A stretch of DNA of 64,000 nucleotides from contig NC_089234.1 of NCBI RefSeq assembly GCF_963924675.1, positions 61,353,153-61,417,152 of the forward strand, given 5' to 3'. Made by a program: the position numbers and the translations under genes. The notes below the pieces were generated by a model that saw nothing but the letters and a program-made list of their open reading frames with translations, had not been told where the DNA came from and searched no databases. This document shows, one piece after another, positions 48,871-59,746 of the stretch. How positions within the stretch are numbered: the first letter of the stretch is position 1; each line of letters begins with the position of its first letter. This DNA is from Phocoena phocoena (Eukaryota > Chordata > Mammalia > Artiodactyla > Phocoenidae).

Positions 48871-48926
48871 TGACCTCTGTTACTTAGATGTATGTGCATG
48901 ACCTCTGTTACTTAAAAGTATGCGCA
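48871..48926. repeat. Tandem doublet, period 28, inside L1
   Basis: The unit 'tgacctctgttacttagatg' plus 'tatgtgca' at 48871-48898 is followed by 'tgacctctgttacttaaaag' plus 'tatgcgca' at 48899-48926. The copies differ at four bases, so the duplication happened well after the L1 inserted. Confidence 0.93.
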
Positions 48927-49728
48927 ATCTCCTAGCATTTCAGGGTCTTGCAGCGATGTGTTACCGACTTCCAGCTTAATTCCATTGTAGTCTGAGAGCA
49001 GAGATTATGACTTCTACTTTTAAATTTGTTAAGGTGTCTTACGGTCAGTTATGGCCAAAACGTGGTCTATCTTGGTGAATGTTCCATGTGAGCCTGAGAA
49101 ACATATCTGCTGTTATTTAATGAGGTAGCCTACACATGTCCTTTTATAGCCAGTTGATACGGATTGAGTTCAACTACGCCTTAACTAACTTTCTGCTTCC
49201 TGCCTCTATTTTCTGAGAAAGGTGTTGGTCTCCAACTATAATAGTGGACTCGTCAGCTTTCTGCCTCATGTAGTTTGACAATGTTAGGTTTATGCACATT
49301 AAGAATTGTTATGCCTTCTTGAAGAATTGACCCTTTCATGTAAAGCCCTTCTTTACCCCTCATAACTTTCCTTACTTTGAAGTTCTGACTGAATAGCTAC
49401 TCTTGCTTGCTTCTGACTAGTTTTAGCATGGTATATCTTTGTCTACTCCTATGTCTTAAAGTTTCTTGTAGATAACCTATGGCTGGGTCACGTGTTTTGA
49501 TCCACTGTGATCTCTTATTTGGTACATTTAGACCACTGACAGTCAGTCAATGTAACTGATTAGATTAATATCTACCACATTATTACTGTTTACTATTAGT
49601 TGCCCTTGTTCTTTTCCTATTCTTGTCTTCCACTCTTGTGCCTTCTGTGGTTTTAATTGAGCGTCTCATGATGCTAGTTGCTCTCCATAAAATATCAGTT
49701 ATACTTCAACTTTTTAGTGGTTGCCCTT

Positions 49729-49757
49729 GTCAGCCTGATCATAGGCAGCTCTTAGGT
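49729..49757 (+). repeat. 29 bp segment, copy B, embedded in L1
   Basis: The segment replaces ordinary L1 wording between 'tagtggttgccctt' and 'taagtccacttgcaaacaac'. It matches 48385-48413 at 27 of 29 bases, in the same orientation, 1344 bp away. Confidence 0.85.
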
Positions 49758-50586
49758 AAGCTAGTCTAAGTCCACTTGCAAACAACACTATATGGGTAAT
49801 GAGTACTTTATAAACCCAAATTCCTTTGCATCCCTTGTATCTCTGTCAGACTTATATATTATTCACAAGTAAATTATGTATACATAAGCATACATAATCA
49901 AATTGTTACAAATAAACTCATATTACAATAAGAAACCGACCTTCACTTACCATTCTTCCCTGTCAATATAACGATAGATCTGAGTCTCTGACCTATACCT
50001 TTTGAAAGAATGTCCAACATTTCTTGCAAGACAGGTCTATTGGCAACAAGTTCGATTTGAGTCTTCACTTCTGAGGGGTAGTTCTGTGGAATACAGCATT
50101 CTACAGTTTTCAACATCTCAAATACTATACTCTCCTTCTTTGTATAGTTTGAGAAGTAGGATGCGGTTCTTTGTTTCTATATAAGGTGTCTTTTCTTGCT
50201 GCTTTCAGGAATTTTACTCTTCTGTAACTCAAAGTATAGCTTGGCATTTCCCCTGCTCAGTGCTCTGAACTTCCTAGATCTGTGGTTTGGTGTCTAACAT
50301 CAATGTGGGGATGTTTTCAGTCACTATTGCCTCAAATACCTCTTTCCTCTGGTAGTCCCATCATGTGTATGTTACACCTTGCCCTCAGTCCTTACATATC
50401 CTAAAAAAGTTTTTATTCTACTTGTCCTTTTGGTTTTTGAGGATTCTATTGATATATCCTATAACTTGCTTCTTCCCCAGCCATGTCCAGTTTAAGCACA
50501 TCAGAGGCCTTATTCATTCCTGTTTTGTAGTTTTTTCTTTAGTGTTTTCTTAGGATTTCCATCTGATTACATGACCACCTGTTCTT

Positions 50587-50936
50587 TTTTAAAATTTATT
50601 TATTTATTTATTTTTGGCTGCACTGGGTCTTCATTGCTGTGCGCAGGCTTCCTCTAGTTGCGGCGCACGGAGGCTACTCTTTGCTGTGGTGCATGGGCTT
50701 CTCACTGTGGTGGCTCCTTTTGTTGTGGAGCACAGGCTCTAGGGGCGTGGGCTTCAGTAGTTGTGGCACGCGGGCTCAGTAGTTGTGGCTTGCGGGCTCT
50801 AGAGTGCAGGCTCAGTAGTTGTGGTGCATGGGCTTAGTTGCTCCGAGGCATGTGGGATCTTCCCAGACCAGGGCTCGAACCTGTGTCCCCTGCCTTGGCA
50901 GGTGGATTCTTAACCACTGCGCCACCACAGAAGTCC
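50587..50936 (-). mobile_element. CHR-1-like SINE, long form, with target-site duplication
   Basis: The reversed tail (TTTA)n leads through 'ggctgcactgggtcttcatt' and repeated 'cagtagttgtggc' units to 'gcgccaccacagaagtcc'. The flanks 'atgaccaYctgttctt' (50571-50586 and 50937-50952) differ at one base. It splits the worn L1. Confidence 0.95.
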
Positions 50937-51592
50937 ATGACCATCTGTTCTTACAGGCGGTCTACTTTATCCATTAGAGCCCTTGGCATATTAATCACAG
51001 TTAAATTTCTGGTCTAATTCCAACACTCCTGCAATGTCTGGTTCTGATGTCTGCTTTCTCCTGAATGCTTTCTGCCTTCCAGTATGCCTTGTAACTTTTT
51101 CTCGATAGCCAAACAAGGTATACTAGGTACAAGGAACTGCTGTAGATAGGTCTTCAGTAACTTGGTAGTAAAGTGCAGAGGGAAGGGTTCTGTAGTCCTG
51201 TGAAACTTTTTCTCTTAGTGAAGTTGTCCAGAGGCATAGGCTCACAATTATCTTTCCTTTTTTCCTCCCCCCTTAGGTGGGAAAGGCTGGCTAGAGTGGG
51301 CTGGAGTTGAGTATTTCCCCTTCCCCAGGTCAGCTAGGCTCTCATACCCTAGCAGGTGAGGGCCTAGTTAACTAGTTTCCCCTGAGGGTAGGCCTTGTTA
51401 AGAAGAGTGCACTGGCATATTTCACAAAGGTTTCTTTTCCCTTTCTGCCAGAGCCAGATGTCTTTCCTCTATTCAGTGGGGGAGCCTGGTAGAGTTCTTG
51501 GAGGGAAATGCCACAATACCGTGGGCCCCCCATGACTGTGTCCCCCTGGAGCATTTAACTCACAGGGTTGTCTGCACTAAGCCTCCAGCAAC

Positions 51593-51625
51593 TTAACAGT
51601 TACACTTGAGGTTGTCCTACTCCAG
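51593..51625 (+). repeat. 33 bp segment, copy A of a distant direct repeat
   Basis: The segment 'ttaacagttacacttgaggt' plus 'tgtcctactccag' lies in the L1 5' region and recurs at 56946-56978 with a single mismatch, 5353 bp away. Confidence 0.88.
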
Positions 51626-51860
51626 CACTGGTTCTCATGGCAGGCTCAGCTCCTGAGTCTCTGCGGGGGTAAACTGTGGCTCCTTGTATTAATCTGTCTC
51701 CCCAATCCTGGGACACAGCGCTTTGTCCTATGTCCTCCCTTCTTATGGGTCCAAGAACATTTTACAATCTTCTCAGCTTAACCTGTCAGGACAGTGGCAA
51801 CTTCCAAGCTTTTTACATGTAAAACCAGAAACTAGAAGTTGACTATACTTTACTTGGCTG

Positions 51861-53580
51861 TGAGTGACCATATACCTTGGGGTGGTCTGTCCCTGTTCCC
51901 CCATCACCTACATAAGGAAGGAATGTTTCAGGAGATAAGTCTAAAGCTTTCAGAGCTTCTGTTGTTTAGGTACTGTCCTTAAAAACAGACCTGGAATTAT
52001 GGCAGTGGCAGGCTAAGCACGTGGCTCATGGAGGCCAGTTGTACAAAGAACTCGAAAGCATGACATAGCCTAAAATCTCCTCCTCTAGGGTCACTATTTC
52101 CTCTCCCTCTGTCATGAGGGTTTCCTATGGATTTGTTTTTTCATGACACAATGACATCTACCTCTTCCCTAGAAGCTTTGTCTTGAGGTGGAATTGACCA
52201 AATGATAAAACATACACCATGACTTCTACTGTAATCATCACAGCTTACCACATCCATCATCTCACATAGTTGCCATCTTTGAGAACACACTGTACTGTAT
52301 ACTGGAAATTCACTGGGAGAGCTAATCTTAAGCTGATTTCTTACCAGCACTTCTCCCTGCCATTCCCCTGCTGATTGTAGGGTCTTGTAGACTCTTCTCC
52401 TTGGCTGGCAACATATGCTTCTGTTCTCTACTTTCTGTGTTTCAGTGGTCTCAGAGATGCAACTTCTCGGTATTTTCTTCACTTGGACTGGCCTCTAGGC
52501 TGCCCCATCCCAGGTCCTGTAATCTGTTGCCTCCAAAGCATCTGACCCTCTGTCCTTAGCTCTGCCTAGGTCAGTCCAGCTGTAGCTCTTCTTGGTTAGG
52601 TTGGCATGTTTCCCAAGCTGTCTTTCCTTGTGCTGGCCATGGGATCTACTGCATTGGGATCTAGGATTTTGTGAGGTCCTTGATGTGTTCTAGAACCATT
52701 TTATGCACAGTTGCTCACTCTTCACTTTCTCTTGGTATAACTGCAGCCTTCTGCAGAACTAGATGTATCAGTATCTCAACCAGATTCACGACCACTGAGG
52801 ACTACTGGCATTCCCCAGTGTGATCTCAGGTTCCCATCACTTTAGTCCTTCCAACAGACAAGTAAGCCCAAGAGCATATCTTCTTGCCATATTTTCTCCT
52901 TACCCTGGACTCGGAGGCCTATGGGAACAAGAACAGCTCTAAAGTAGAGCTGGGGGGTTAGAGCAGAAGCTTCAGCAGGTCAGTGACTGCTCAGCAGTAC
53001 AGCATGCCATTAGGTGAGTGAAGGACACTTCTGCTATTGAGGCCCTGAAGGTACTGACTCAGTGGAGAGGGCTCCAGGAGCCCTGTCAGTCCTCCAGGGC
53101 ATCTCACATAAAATGGGAAAGTCACTTGGCTGTGCTAGTGTCAACTCAGGTAGGGTATCCTTGGGACTCTCATAGGCTTCTGAGATGCCAATATCTCTGG
53201 GACACCTAACTTTTAGGTAAGTTTTTTAGCATCTTCAGAAAGGCAGAAACATGGAAACTCCTAGATATGGGGCTTGACAAGAAAGGTGTCACATGTATCC
53301 AGTTACAGGCATCTTCTGCCTCTAGGAGAAAAAGTTTCAGGTTTGCCTTCTTGTTGAGAGATGAGTTGGTATCCTGGGCCCCAGATAGACTGGACCAACC
53401 TGGAGATATGTCACATAGATCCCTATGTGTTCCTAAAGAAGACAGCCATCACTGGCTTTGCCTCAGGCTAGGGACTTGCCCATGTCTGCCTGACTGTTTT
53501 ATGTGCCCTGATGTCTTCGTCTTCCATGTATGCTCCCTAGAGTATATGTTCAGAGGTAAAATAAAACTGGATATTGGAAC
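51861..53580. other. CTAG-rich DNA, no gene recognised
   Basis: The 113-codon minus frame at 52141-52482 and the 114-codon plus frame at 53267-53611 show no family resemblance and no supported exon borders. No repeat is recognised, except that the last few hundred bases may include degenerate leading copies of the minisatellite that follows. Confidence 0.5.
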
Positions 53581-54382
53581 CTGGGACTTGAGGCATGAGG
53601 ATGAGGCTTAGCTTGCAGTATCTCTAGTCTGCTAAGTACAGGATGATTCTTTCCTGTGGTCAGTTTCTTCTAGACCCAAACCTGTTTTTTCTGGTAGAAA
53701 CCTGGCACCCCTGTCCCTGGGACTTGAGGCATCAAGATGGAGTGTAGCATGCATTGCTTCTCTGGTCTGCTGAGCCCAGGATGATCCTTTCCTATGGTCC
53801 AACTTCTCTGTTGGATCTAAAGCCTGGTTTCTTGAACTGTAGAAACCTGGGAACCCCCATGCCTGTCACTGGGACTTGTGGCATCAGGATGGGGTATAGC
53901 TTAGATTGCTTACTTCTAGTCTGCTGAGCACAGGTCTGATCCTTTCCTGTGGTCCAACATTTCTGCTGGATCCAATAAAACCTGGCTTCTTTTGTGGAAA
54001 CCTGTAGAAACTTGGGACCCCTATTCCTGGGACTTGAGGCTTGACGATGGAGTGTAGCTTGGACTGCTCCTCTGGTCTGCTAAGCACAGGTCTGATCCTT
54101 TCCTGTGGTCCAACCTATCTGCTGGATCTAAAACCTGGTTTCTTTTGTAGAAACCTAGCACCTCTGTTCCTGAGACTTGAGGCATGAGGATGAGGTATAG
54201 ATTGGATTTCTTCTCTGGTCTGCTGAGCCCAGGATTATGCTTTCCTGTGGTCCAGTTTCTTTTACACTAAAACCTGTTTTTTCATGTAGAAACCTGGCAC
54301 CCCTGTCCCTTGTGGCCGTAGGATGAGATGTAGCTTGTATTGCTCCTCTGGTCTTCTGAGCACAGGTCTGATCCTTCAGTGT
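53581..54382 (+). repeat. Minisatellite, ~145 bp unit, about 5.5 copies
   Basis: Units start with 'ctgggacttgaggc' at 53581, 53717, 53869, 54027 and 54170 (as 'ctgagacttg'), with a sixth, partial unit from 54309 missing the first bases. Lengths are 136, 152, 158, 143 and 139 bp. Each unit carries 'ggtctgctgagcacagg', 'atcctttcctgtggtccaac', 'ctgctggatctaaaacctgg' and 'gtagaaacctggcacccctg'. Neighbouring copies are diverged by small indels and substitutions, so the array is old. No known satellite family is recognised. Confidence 0.93.
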
Positions 54383-54689
54383 GTTCTCTAGTCCTGTGGA
54401 TGGTTATCTGTGATTCTGAATGTAGAATTTTGCTTTCCATAGAGCATTTCACAATATGTATAGAAAAGGCCCTTGGCACAGTCTGTCAGGATAGACTGTT
54501 GGTAAACGTGCTTAGTTTCTTTGCTTCACACCTACATATGCAGCCAGTTGCCGGACAGGCAGGTGTGGATGTGAATACAACTCTAACAACTTTCACTGAC
54601 TTCCAGGATATATGTGAGAATCGTCTTAATCATGAGATCTTCAGGCTTTCATCTGTGCTCTAACCTGAGAATGAGATTTAAATTCAGAG

Positions 54690-55560
54690 CATAGGTATGC
54701 CCCTGGGCCACCACTTCTCCCTGAAGTTGAGCTGACAGGTACAGGAGGCATACTAGATCATAAATTGTTTAGAAACTGCTGATACTACAAGGCCAGTGGC
54801 CAGAGATCTAGATATGATGGCATGTACTTTTCTAGGCATCTCTGGTCTCTGGACAATGGACTTGGCCTAATAGTCCTAGGGCTAAGTGGCAAGGGATCTT
54901 AGGAAGCAGTGTAAAGTGTTCTTCCTGATATATCTCCCTCTCTGGCAGAACCTGGGTGGGCCAAGCAGTACAGCCCCTGGAGGACCTAAGCATGACTCGA
55001 ATGGTCTCATGGGAAGAGATTAGGTTTTCTTGGACTATACCGGCAGGTCAGGGGTCTAGACTTGAGGATGCAAAACGACTGACTCAGCTGGGGTGGCTAG
55101 CTTCCTTGGGAACACCTTGGAAGGTTTATACTTATCATCCATTAAAGGCAGCCTTCATCTTCATGGATGTTGCCTGAAAGCTAAGGCAGGAGAGCAGGAC
55201 CTCCTAGGAGACAGGTAGCAGCACTGGGATTCTGATGGGAGTGCTGTCTGTGTCAGTTGATAACTAGGACAAATCCAGACTCTTGCTGTAGCCCTGCAGA
55301 GTGCCATTGCAGGAGGATTAACAAAGGATGGTGAGTCACTAGAGGGGACTTATGCTAAATGAGGTAAGAGTCCCATGGTATCAAGGGAGATAGCTGTGTA
55401 GAGCCATGGCCAGGAATGGGACCTGGGGCTGTCCGACTGATAGGGACTTACATAGGTACATACAAGACACTTCCTGGGTCTATGGAGAAGAAAACTCTAT
55501 TTCTAAAAATCCTTTCAAGCTTGGCTGTTGGGTCCATTGGTCATCCTGGTTGAGGTGAAA
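54690..55560 (+). repeat. Diverged duplication block A
   Basis: The block matches 57690-58500 in order and spacing: 'taggtatgcccctgggccac' to 'tacaagtatgtccccaggcc', 'tctctggcagaacctggg' to 'tctctggcagagtttgag', and 'gcagcactgggattctga' to 'ggcaccactgggattctga'. The offset stays at about 2.9-3.0 kb. The last landmark is MIR-like, but the others are not. The copies are old and full of indels. Confidence 0.6.
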
Positions 55561-56945
55561 TATCATGGGAGTTTCCTCTAATACCTGAAGGACTCTTCTA
55601 GAATCAGCATCTAGGGATGATACAGATGTGTTATTTGGGATCCTTAAAGTCCAATCCAATCTCTTCTCTTTGAAAGACTCTTACCTACCTTAGGTAAAAC
55701 ACACAATACACTTGGATATGCAGCTATGTGGGGCTAAGTGACTGGCTTATGAGGGCCCGTTGTATGTCATCTCTAGCTGGTCTGCAATGTTACTTCCTCC
55801 TGGGTTGTTTCTTTCCTGTCACAGATGCTGTCACTGAGCTGTTGAGTCTCCTAGCAGGTGAGTTCTCCTTGCTGGGAGCCCTTGAAGAAAGCTCTGTTCT
55901 CTGCCTGTGACTCAGGGTGTTCTTCACTCTGGGGCCCTCCTACCCACAGTCTGCTGCCCTGTGAAATGGGTCCTTTTGGACTATTGTCCTAGTTCTCACC
56001 CTTCTGACTGACTCTAGAATTTCTGGGGCCATCAGCTGGTTTGGGATAGCTCTGTATTGGTATTTCCCCTTATTAATGCTTGGTTGTTGTTTCAACTAGG
56101 CAGCCTCATCACTGCTTCCCATAAGCTAGATGCAGGCTCTTGGTCAGGTAGGTTAGTGCGACTGTCCTTGGTCCTGCCTGACCCCCACGTAGTGCCGTGG
56201 CAGGTGCTCCCCAGCACTGTCAAAATTAGTCTTTTCTCTTGTTCTGACCTGGCTCAGGTTCAGGTTGGGTTCTTACCTAGTCTCTTAAGACCCTGTTGTC
56301 CTTAGCTTCCACCATTGTTCCCCGGGACCTTATTCCTGCTGAATATGCATATGTAGTAAGGAGCTCCATCTCAAGAGAAACATCTTGTACTTTGAGTTGT
56401 GTAGCACTTCCTGTGATTGCTTTTTCCACTATCTTGACCACTATCTCAAGAACGTAGTAAATGGCTCTTCCCATATGAGAAACATCTTTACCATGACGAG
56501 CACATATAAATGGTCAATTTCAAGAAGTGTACTGGTTACTATAGGCGTTCAATAATCACGTACTAGTACAATGAAAGAAAACGGGATGCGACCCTTTTCA
56601 CGTAGAACATATAACTCCAGATCTAGTCCTAAATCTAATTCATAAATTCAGTATCTTTTTTTCAGTAATCACAATATTTACTGTTACTCTCTCCACCTTT
56701 CAGAATCAGGACACAACTTGGAGCTTGCCTCAGTCTTGGATAATATGCGCTTCACATCAGCAGTGGCTGAGCCGCTGTGAATAATGACATTTCCACATAA
56801 ACTCAATATCTTAAATTAGGACCTTATTTTGTGGTAGTATAGTACAATATGTACATGTTAGCAATATGAAGTCCTTGAATTGACAGTTGACATTGTCTGT
56901 TGGCACTGTTCCCAGTGATGGGATAAACATACTTAAACAATGGGT

Positions 56946-56978
56946 TTAACAGCTACACTTGAGGTTGTCCTACTCCAG
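56946..56978 (+). repeat. 33 bp segment, copy B of a distant direct repeat
   Basis: This segment matches 51593-51625 at 32 of 33 bases. Its surroundings ('aaacaatggg' before, 'taatgtctttaatgg' after) are not L1-like, so only the short segment is shared. Confidence 0.88.
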
Positions 56979-57689
56979 TAATGTCTTTAATGGGTTTCAT
57001 CTACTTTGATCATTGTCATTGACTAAAGAGATGGCCTGGAAGCTGGTCATAGACATCACTCATCCTGGAAGAGTCCTAGGATCAGGTGTTGAGGTACCTA
57101 AGGGGCTTTTATCTAGATCTCTTGTCATAAGACCTGACAGAACTTCCTTTCACTTCCACTGGGAGTTTTACCTCTTTTCTTCCTGGGGGTAACTATTCTC
57201 TGCAATGTATCAATGCAGGAGACAATGTAGGCATCCTTGCTACTTCTGTTCTGGAGCCTTGCTCTTTAGTCTGTCTTTCTGTAGGGTAGTGTTTTCCTGT
57301 TCTTTTCTATCTGAGGCCTTGATTTTCAACAACTGAGAACAGAAATCGTAGTGGCAGCCATTCACATGAAAACTGGCAGGTATATGCTAAGCTCAGCTGA
57401 GCATGGGACATGGCCTTTCTCCAGGAGAGTGTTTCCTTGGTCCTGATGGTCTCCTAGACTTTTTGAACCATATGGCATTGTACATACCTTTTTTCTTAGG
57501 GTCTGAGACTCTACCTAAACACTTGTCCATCTATAAATAACAGACCCTTCGTCAAAAAGGCTGTCGGATATGGCAACTAGACATGACACTTCTGGCTGAC
57601 AGAGATATATAAACCTTTATTACTTGTTGCCATGGTCAACATTACCTGTCCTTGCTTAACTGGATCTTGTCTGCTCTTTTCATTCCTAA

Positions 57690-58500
57690 GTACAAGTATG
57701 TCCCCAGGCCCTCCCTTCCACTGAATTGACCTCACAGGACTAGTAGGGACCACTAGACCTGACCAGGGCCTTGGAGGTCAGAGATGACCTGCCCTGATGT
57801 CTTCCAGTTGACTCTGATTTCTACTGGGCCTCCTAAGCGGACAGTTGGCTTTAGTTTCCTGGGCTCATGGAGCAAGGAAATCATACAAATAGTATCTGTC
57901 TCTGGCAGAGTTTGAGGTCTGCCTAGCAGCAAAGTCCAGGTGGCTCATGGCTTGACTTGGATTTTCTGTACCAGATGGTGAGGGCCTCAGGCTATATGGG
58001 CATGTAAAGGATTTGTGCTTAAAGCTGCTGACCAGGTCATGGCACCTGGTCACTTGATATGGAGGCACTGAACTTACCAATGGGTGAGTTCAGATTTAGG
58101 TTTCTTTACCACAGACTGTACTACGTGGAAACAGAGGTAGAGGCACCACTGGGATTCTGAGCATAGTCTGGATCAATCTGTATCTGTGAGAAAGTGACTA
58201 ACCAAAGATCTTGCATTGGCTCTTCCTAGGAACCAGGGCATAAAGGCTGCTGGGAGAAAAGCTGGCATTGGCCCTCAGAGTGTACTCATGCAAACAGAAG
58301 AAACTAGCAGGCTCAGTGAGCCCTAGGGTGGGAACTTAGCTCTGGCAAAGCCTAGTTCATGGCCAAGAGCAGGTGTTCCTGAACCTCACCCTGATGAGAG
58401 TCTAGTGTTTATATGTATATATGACCCCTTCCTCATCCAGGACTGTCTTAGTTCTGAATCTAATGGGATTTAATTCTGGATACCTTAAACATGGTTACTG
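57690..58500 (+). repeat. Diverged duplication block B
   Basis: This is the right partner of 54690-55560. It also shares order and spacing with 48040-48390 over its second half: 'aagatcttgc', 'agcctagttcatggccaaga' (against 'agcctgcttcatagccaaga') and 'ttaattctggatacc' (against 'ttaattctagatact'). It could be a duplication or independent copies of one ancient unnamed repeat. Confidence 0.55.
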
Positions 58501-59513
58501 TCTGCTGGTCTGAGCACGGCCTATGGGAGTAAGCATGCTTTATCATACCCAATAAAAACTCTGCTTCAGGATACCCCTAAAATAAATGCTAAGATGACAG
58601 ACCAAAGGGGCATCATGGTCTTGGAAGTAGTGCTTAATGTCAGGGAAATACATGGAGTTCAAGTCTACATGGCAGTATGAGTGGGTACATGGTCATAGTG
58701 ATTACATGGTCAATGAATCCGGACATAGAAGAGCATGGAAGCCATGTAGGGTACTTTGTAGACATTCATAATGGTGCTGACAGCTTACTTCCATTACTAT
58801 AAAATGTCTCATGTGCATATATTAATGGGTCATCCTGTCTCTTACCTACAAGGTCTTACCTGATTCACATTATACATACACCTAGTGTTTTTGTTATATG
58901 ATACTGAGCTGTGGCCACCATATCTTTCCTCGCTGTTCTCCCAGGAATGAACACTAATTGCCCCTGTCACCACAAACACCAAGAACATCCTTATACATGT
59001 GGCCTTAGCTACCTGTAGGGAAAACCTTTTGGGTTCTACCCCAGGAACAAAATTGCTTAATTCGACTACATGATACCAGATGGTTCTCCAGAACGACCAT
59101 CCCAGTAAACATTGCCATGGCAATGCATGAGTATTTCTGTATTCCTACATCCCTGTCAATATTTCATATAATCCAGCTCTCTGGCACTTGCTCGTTTAAT
59201 GGGCATGAAGGGATCTCATAGTATCATTTGCATTTCTGAGTTTGGACATTCTTATGATAGGGTCTTGGGTATCCTTGACTTTGCCTTTTTTGGGGTTTCC
59301 ATAGGTCTCATATTTAAGGGATTCTTATTCAAAGAGAATAGTCCCTCATTGGTTTTATATTACATTCTAACTTGTTTTGATAACTTTGTTCTCAGTATCT
59401 TCTATTGAAGAGAAATTTGATCAACCTCAAGTCTTGCCTTATGGTTTATGCTATTAGGATCTAACAAAATTGTTTCCTATCCCAAAGTCACATAACCTGT
59501 TTTCTTCTATTAT
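58501..59513. other. Worn DNA with a probable old L1 piece
   Basis: The stretch 59085-59250 ('tagtatcatttgcatttctg', preceded by 'aacattgccatggcaatgca') looks like antisense L1 ORF2 C-terminal/3' sequence, heavily diverged. A 16-base imperfect tandem ('tacatggtcat') lies near 58685-58715. Nothing else is assignable. Confidence 0.5.
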
Positions 59514-59525
59514 ATTAGGTCTCTA

Positions 59526-59734
59526 GGGCTTCCCTGCTGGCGCAGTGGTTGGGAGTCCGCCTGCCGATGCAGGGGACGCGGGTTCGTGCCCCGGTCCGGG
59601 AGGATCCCGCATGCAGCGGAGCGGCTGGGCCCGTGGGCCGTGGCCGCTGGGCCTGCGCGTCCAGAGCCTGTGCTCCGCAACGGGAGAGGTCGCAGCGGTG
59701 CGAGGCCCGCGTACAGCAAAAAAAAAAAAAAAAA
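59526..59734 (+). mobile_element. CHR-2-like SINE, youngest copy, exact target-site duplication
   Basis: The full-length copy runs from 'gggcttccctgctggcgcag' to 'gcgtacagc' plus poly(A). The 12 bp direct repeats 'attaggtctcta' at 59514-59525 and 59735-59746 are exact. About 23 CpG dinucleotides remain within roughly 190 bp, whereas the flanks have almost none, so deamination has had little time to act. The frames crossing it on both strands are artefacts. Confidence 0.96.
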
Positions 59735-59746
59735 ATTAGGTCTCTA

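Larger units (their letters stand above)
48421..51860 (-). mobile_element. Very worn L1: ORF2 start, ORF1 and 5' region
   Basis: Antisense L1 is readable in order: ORF2 endonuclease region at 48.6-49.5 kb ('ggtgaatgttccatgtgagc'), ORF1-proximal sequence at 49.8-51.0 kb ('acatttcttgcaagacaggt', 'ttagagcccttggcatatta') and 5' region to about 51.85 kb ('ggctcagctcctgagtctct'). A CHR SINE splits it at 50587-50936. Divergence is much higher than in the 35.4 kb L1. A foreign 29 bp segment (49729-49757) and a 28 bp tandem doublet (48871-48926) have been added inside it. No frames survive. Confidence 0.75.
54383..57690. other. CTAG-rich, CpG-poor DNA including duplication block A
   Basis: The block at about 54690-55560 is the left copy of a diverged duplication. 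No genes are supported: open frames are 60-107 codons, lack domains and differ in frame from their duplicate. In 53041-56040 I count 26 CTAG and only 11 CpG. A 33 bp copied segment lies at 56946-56978. Confidence 0.5.
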
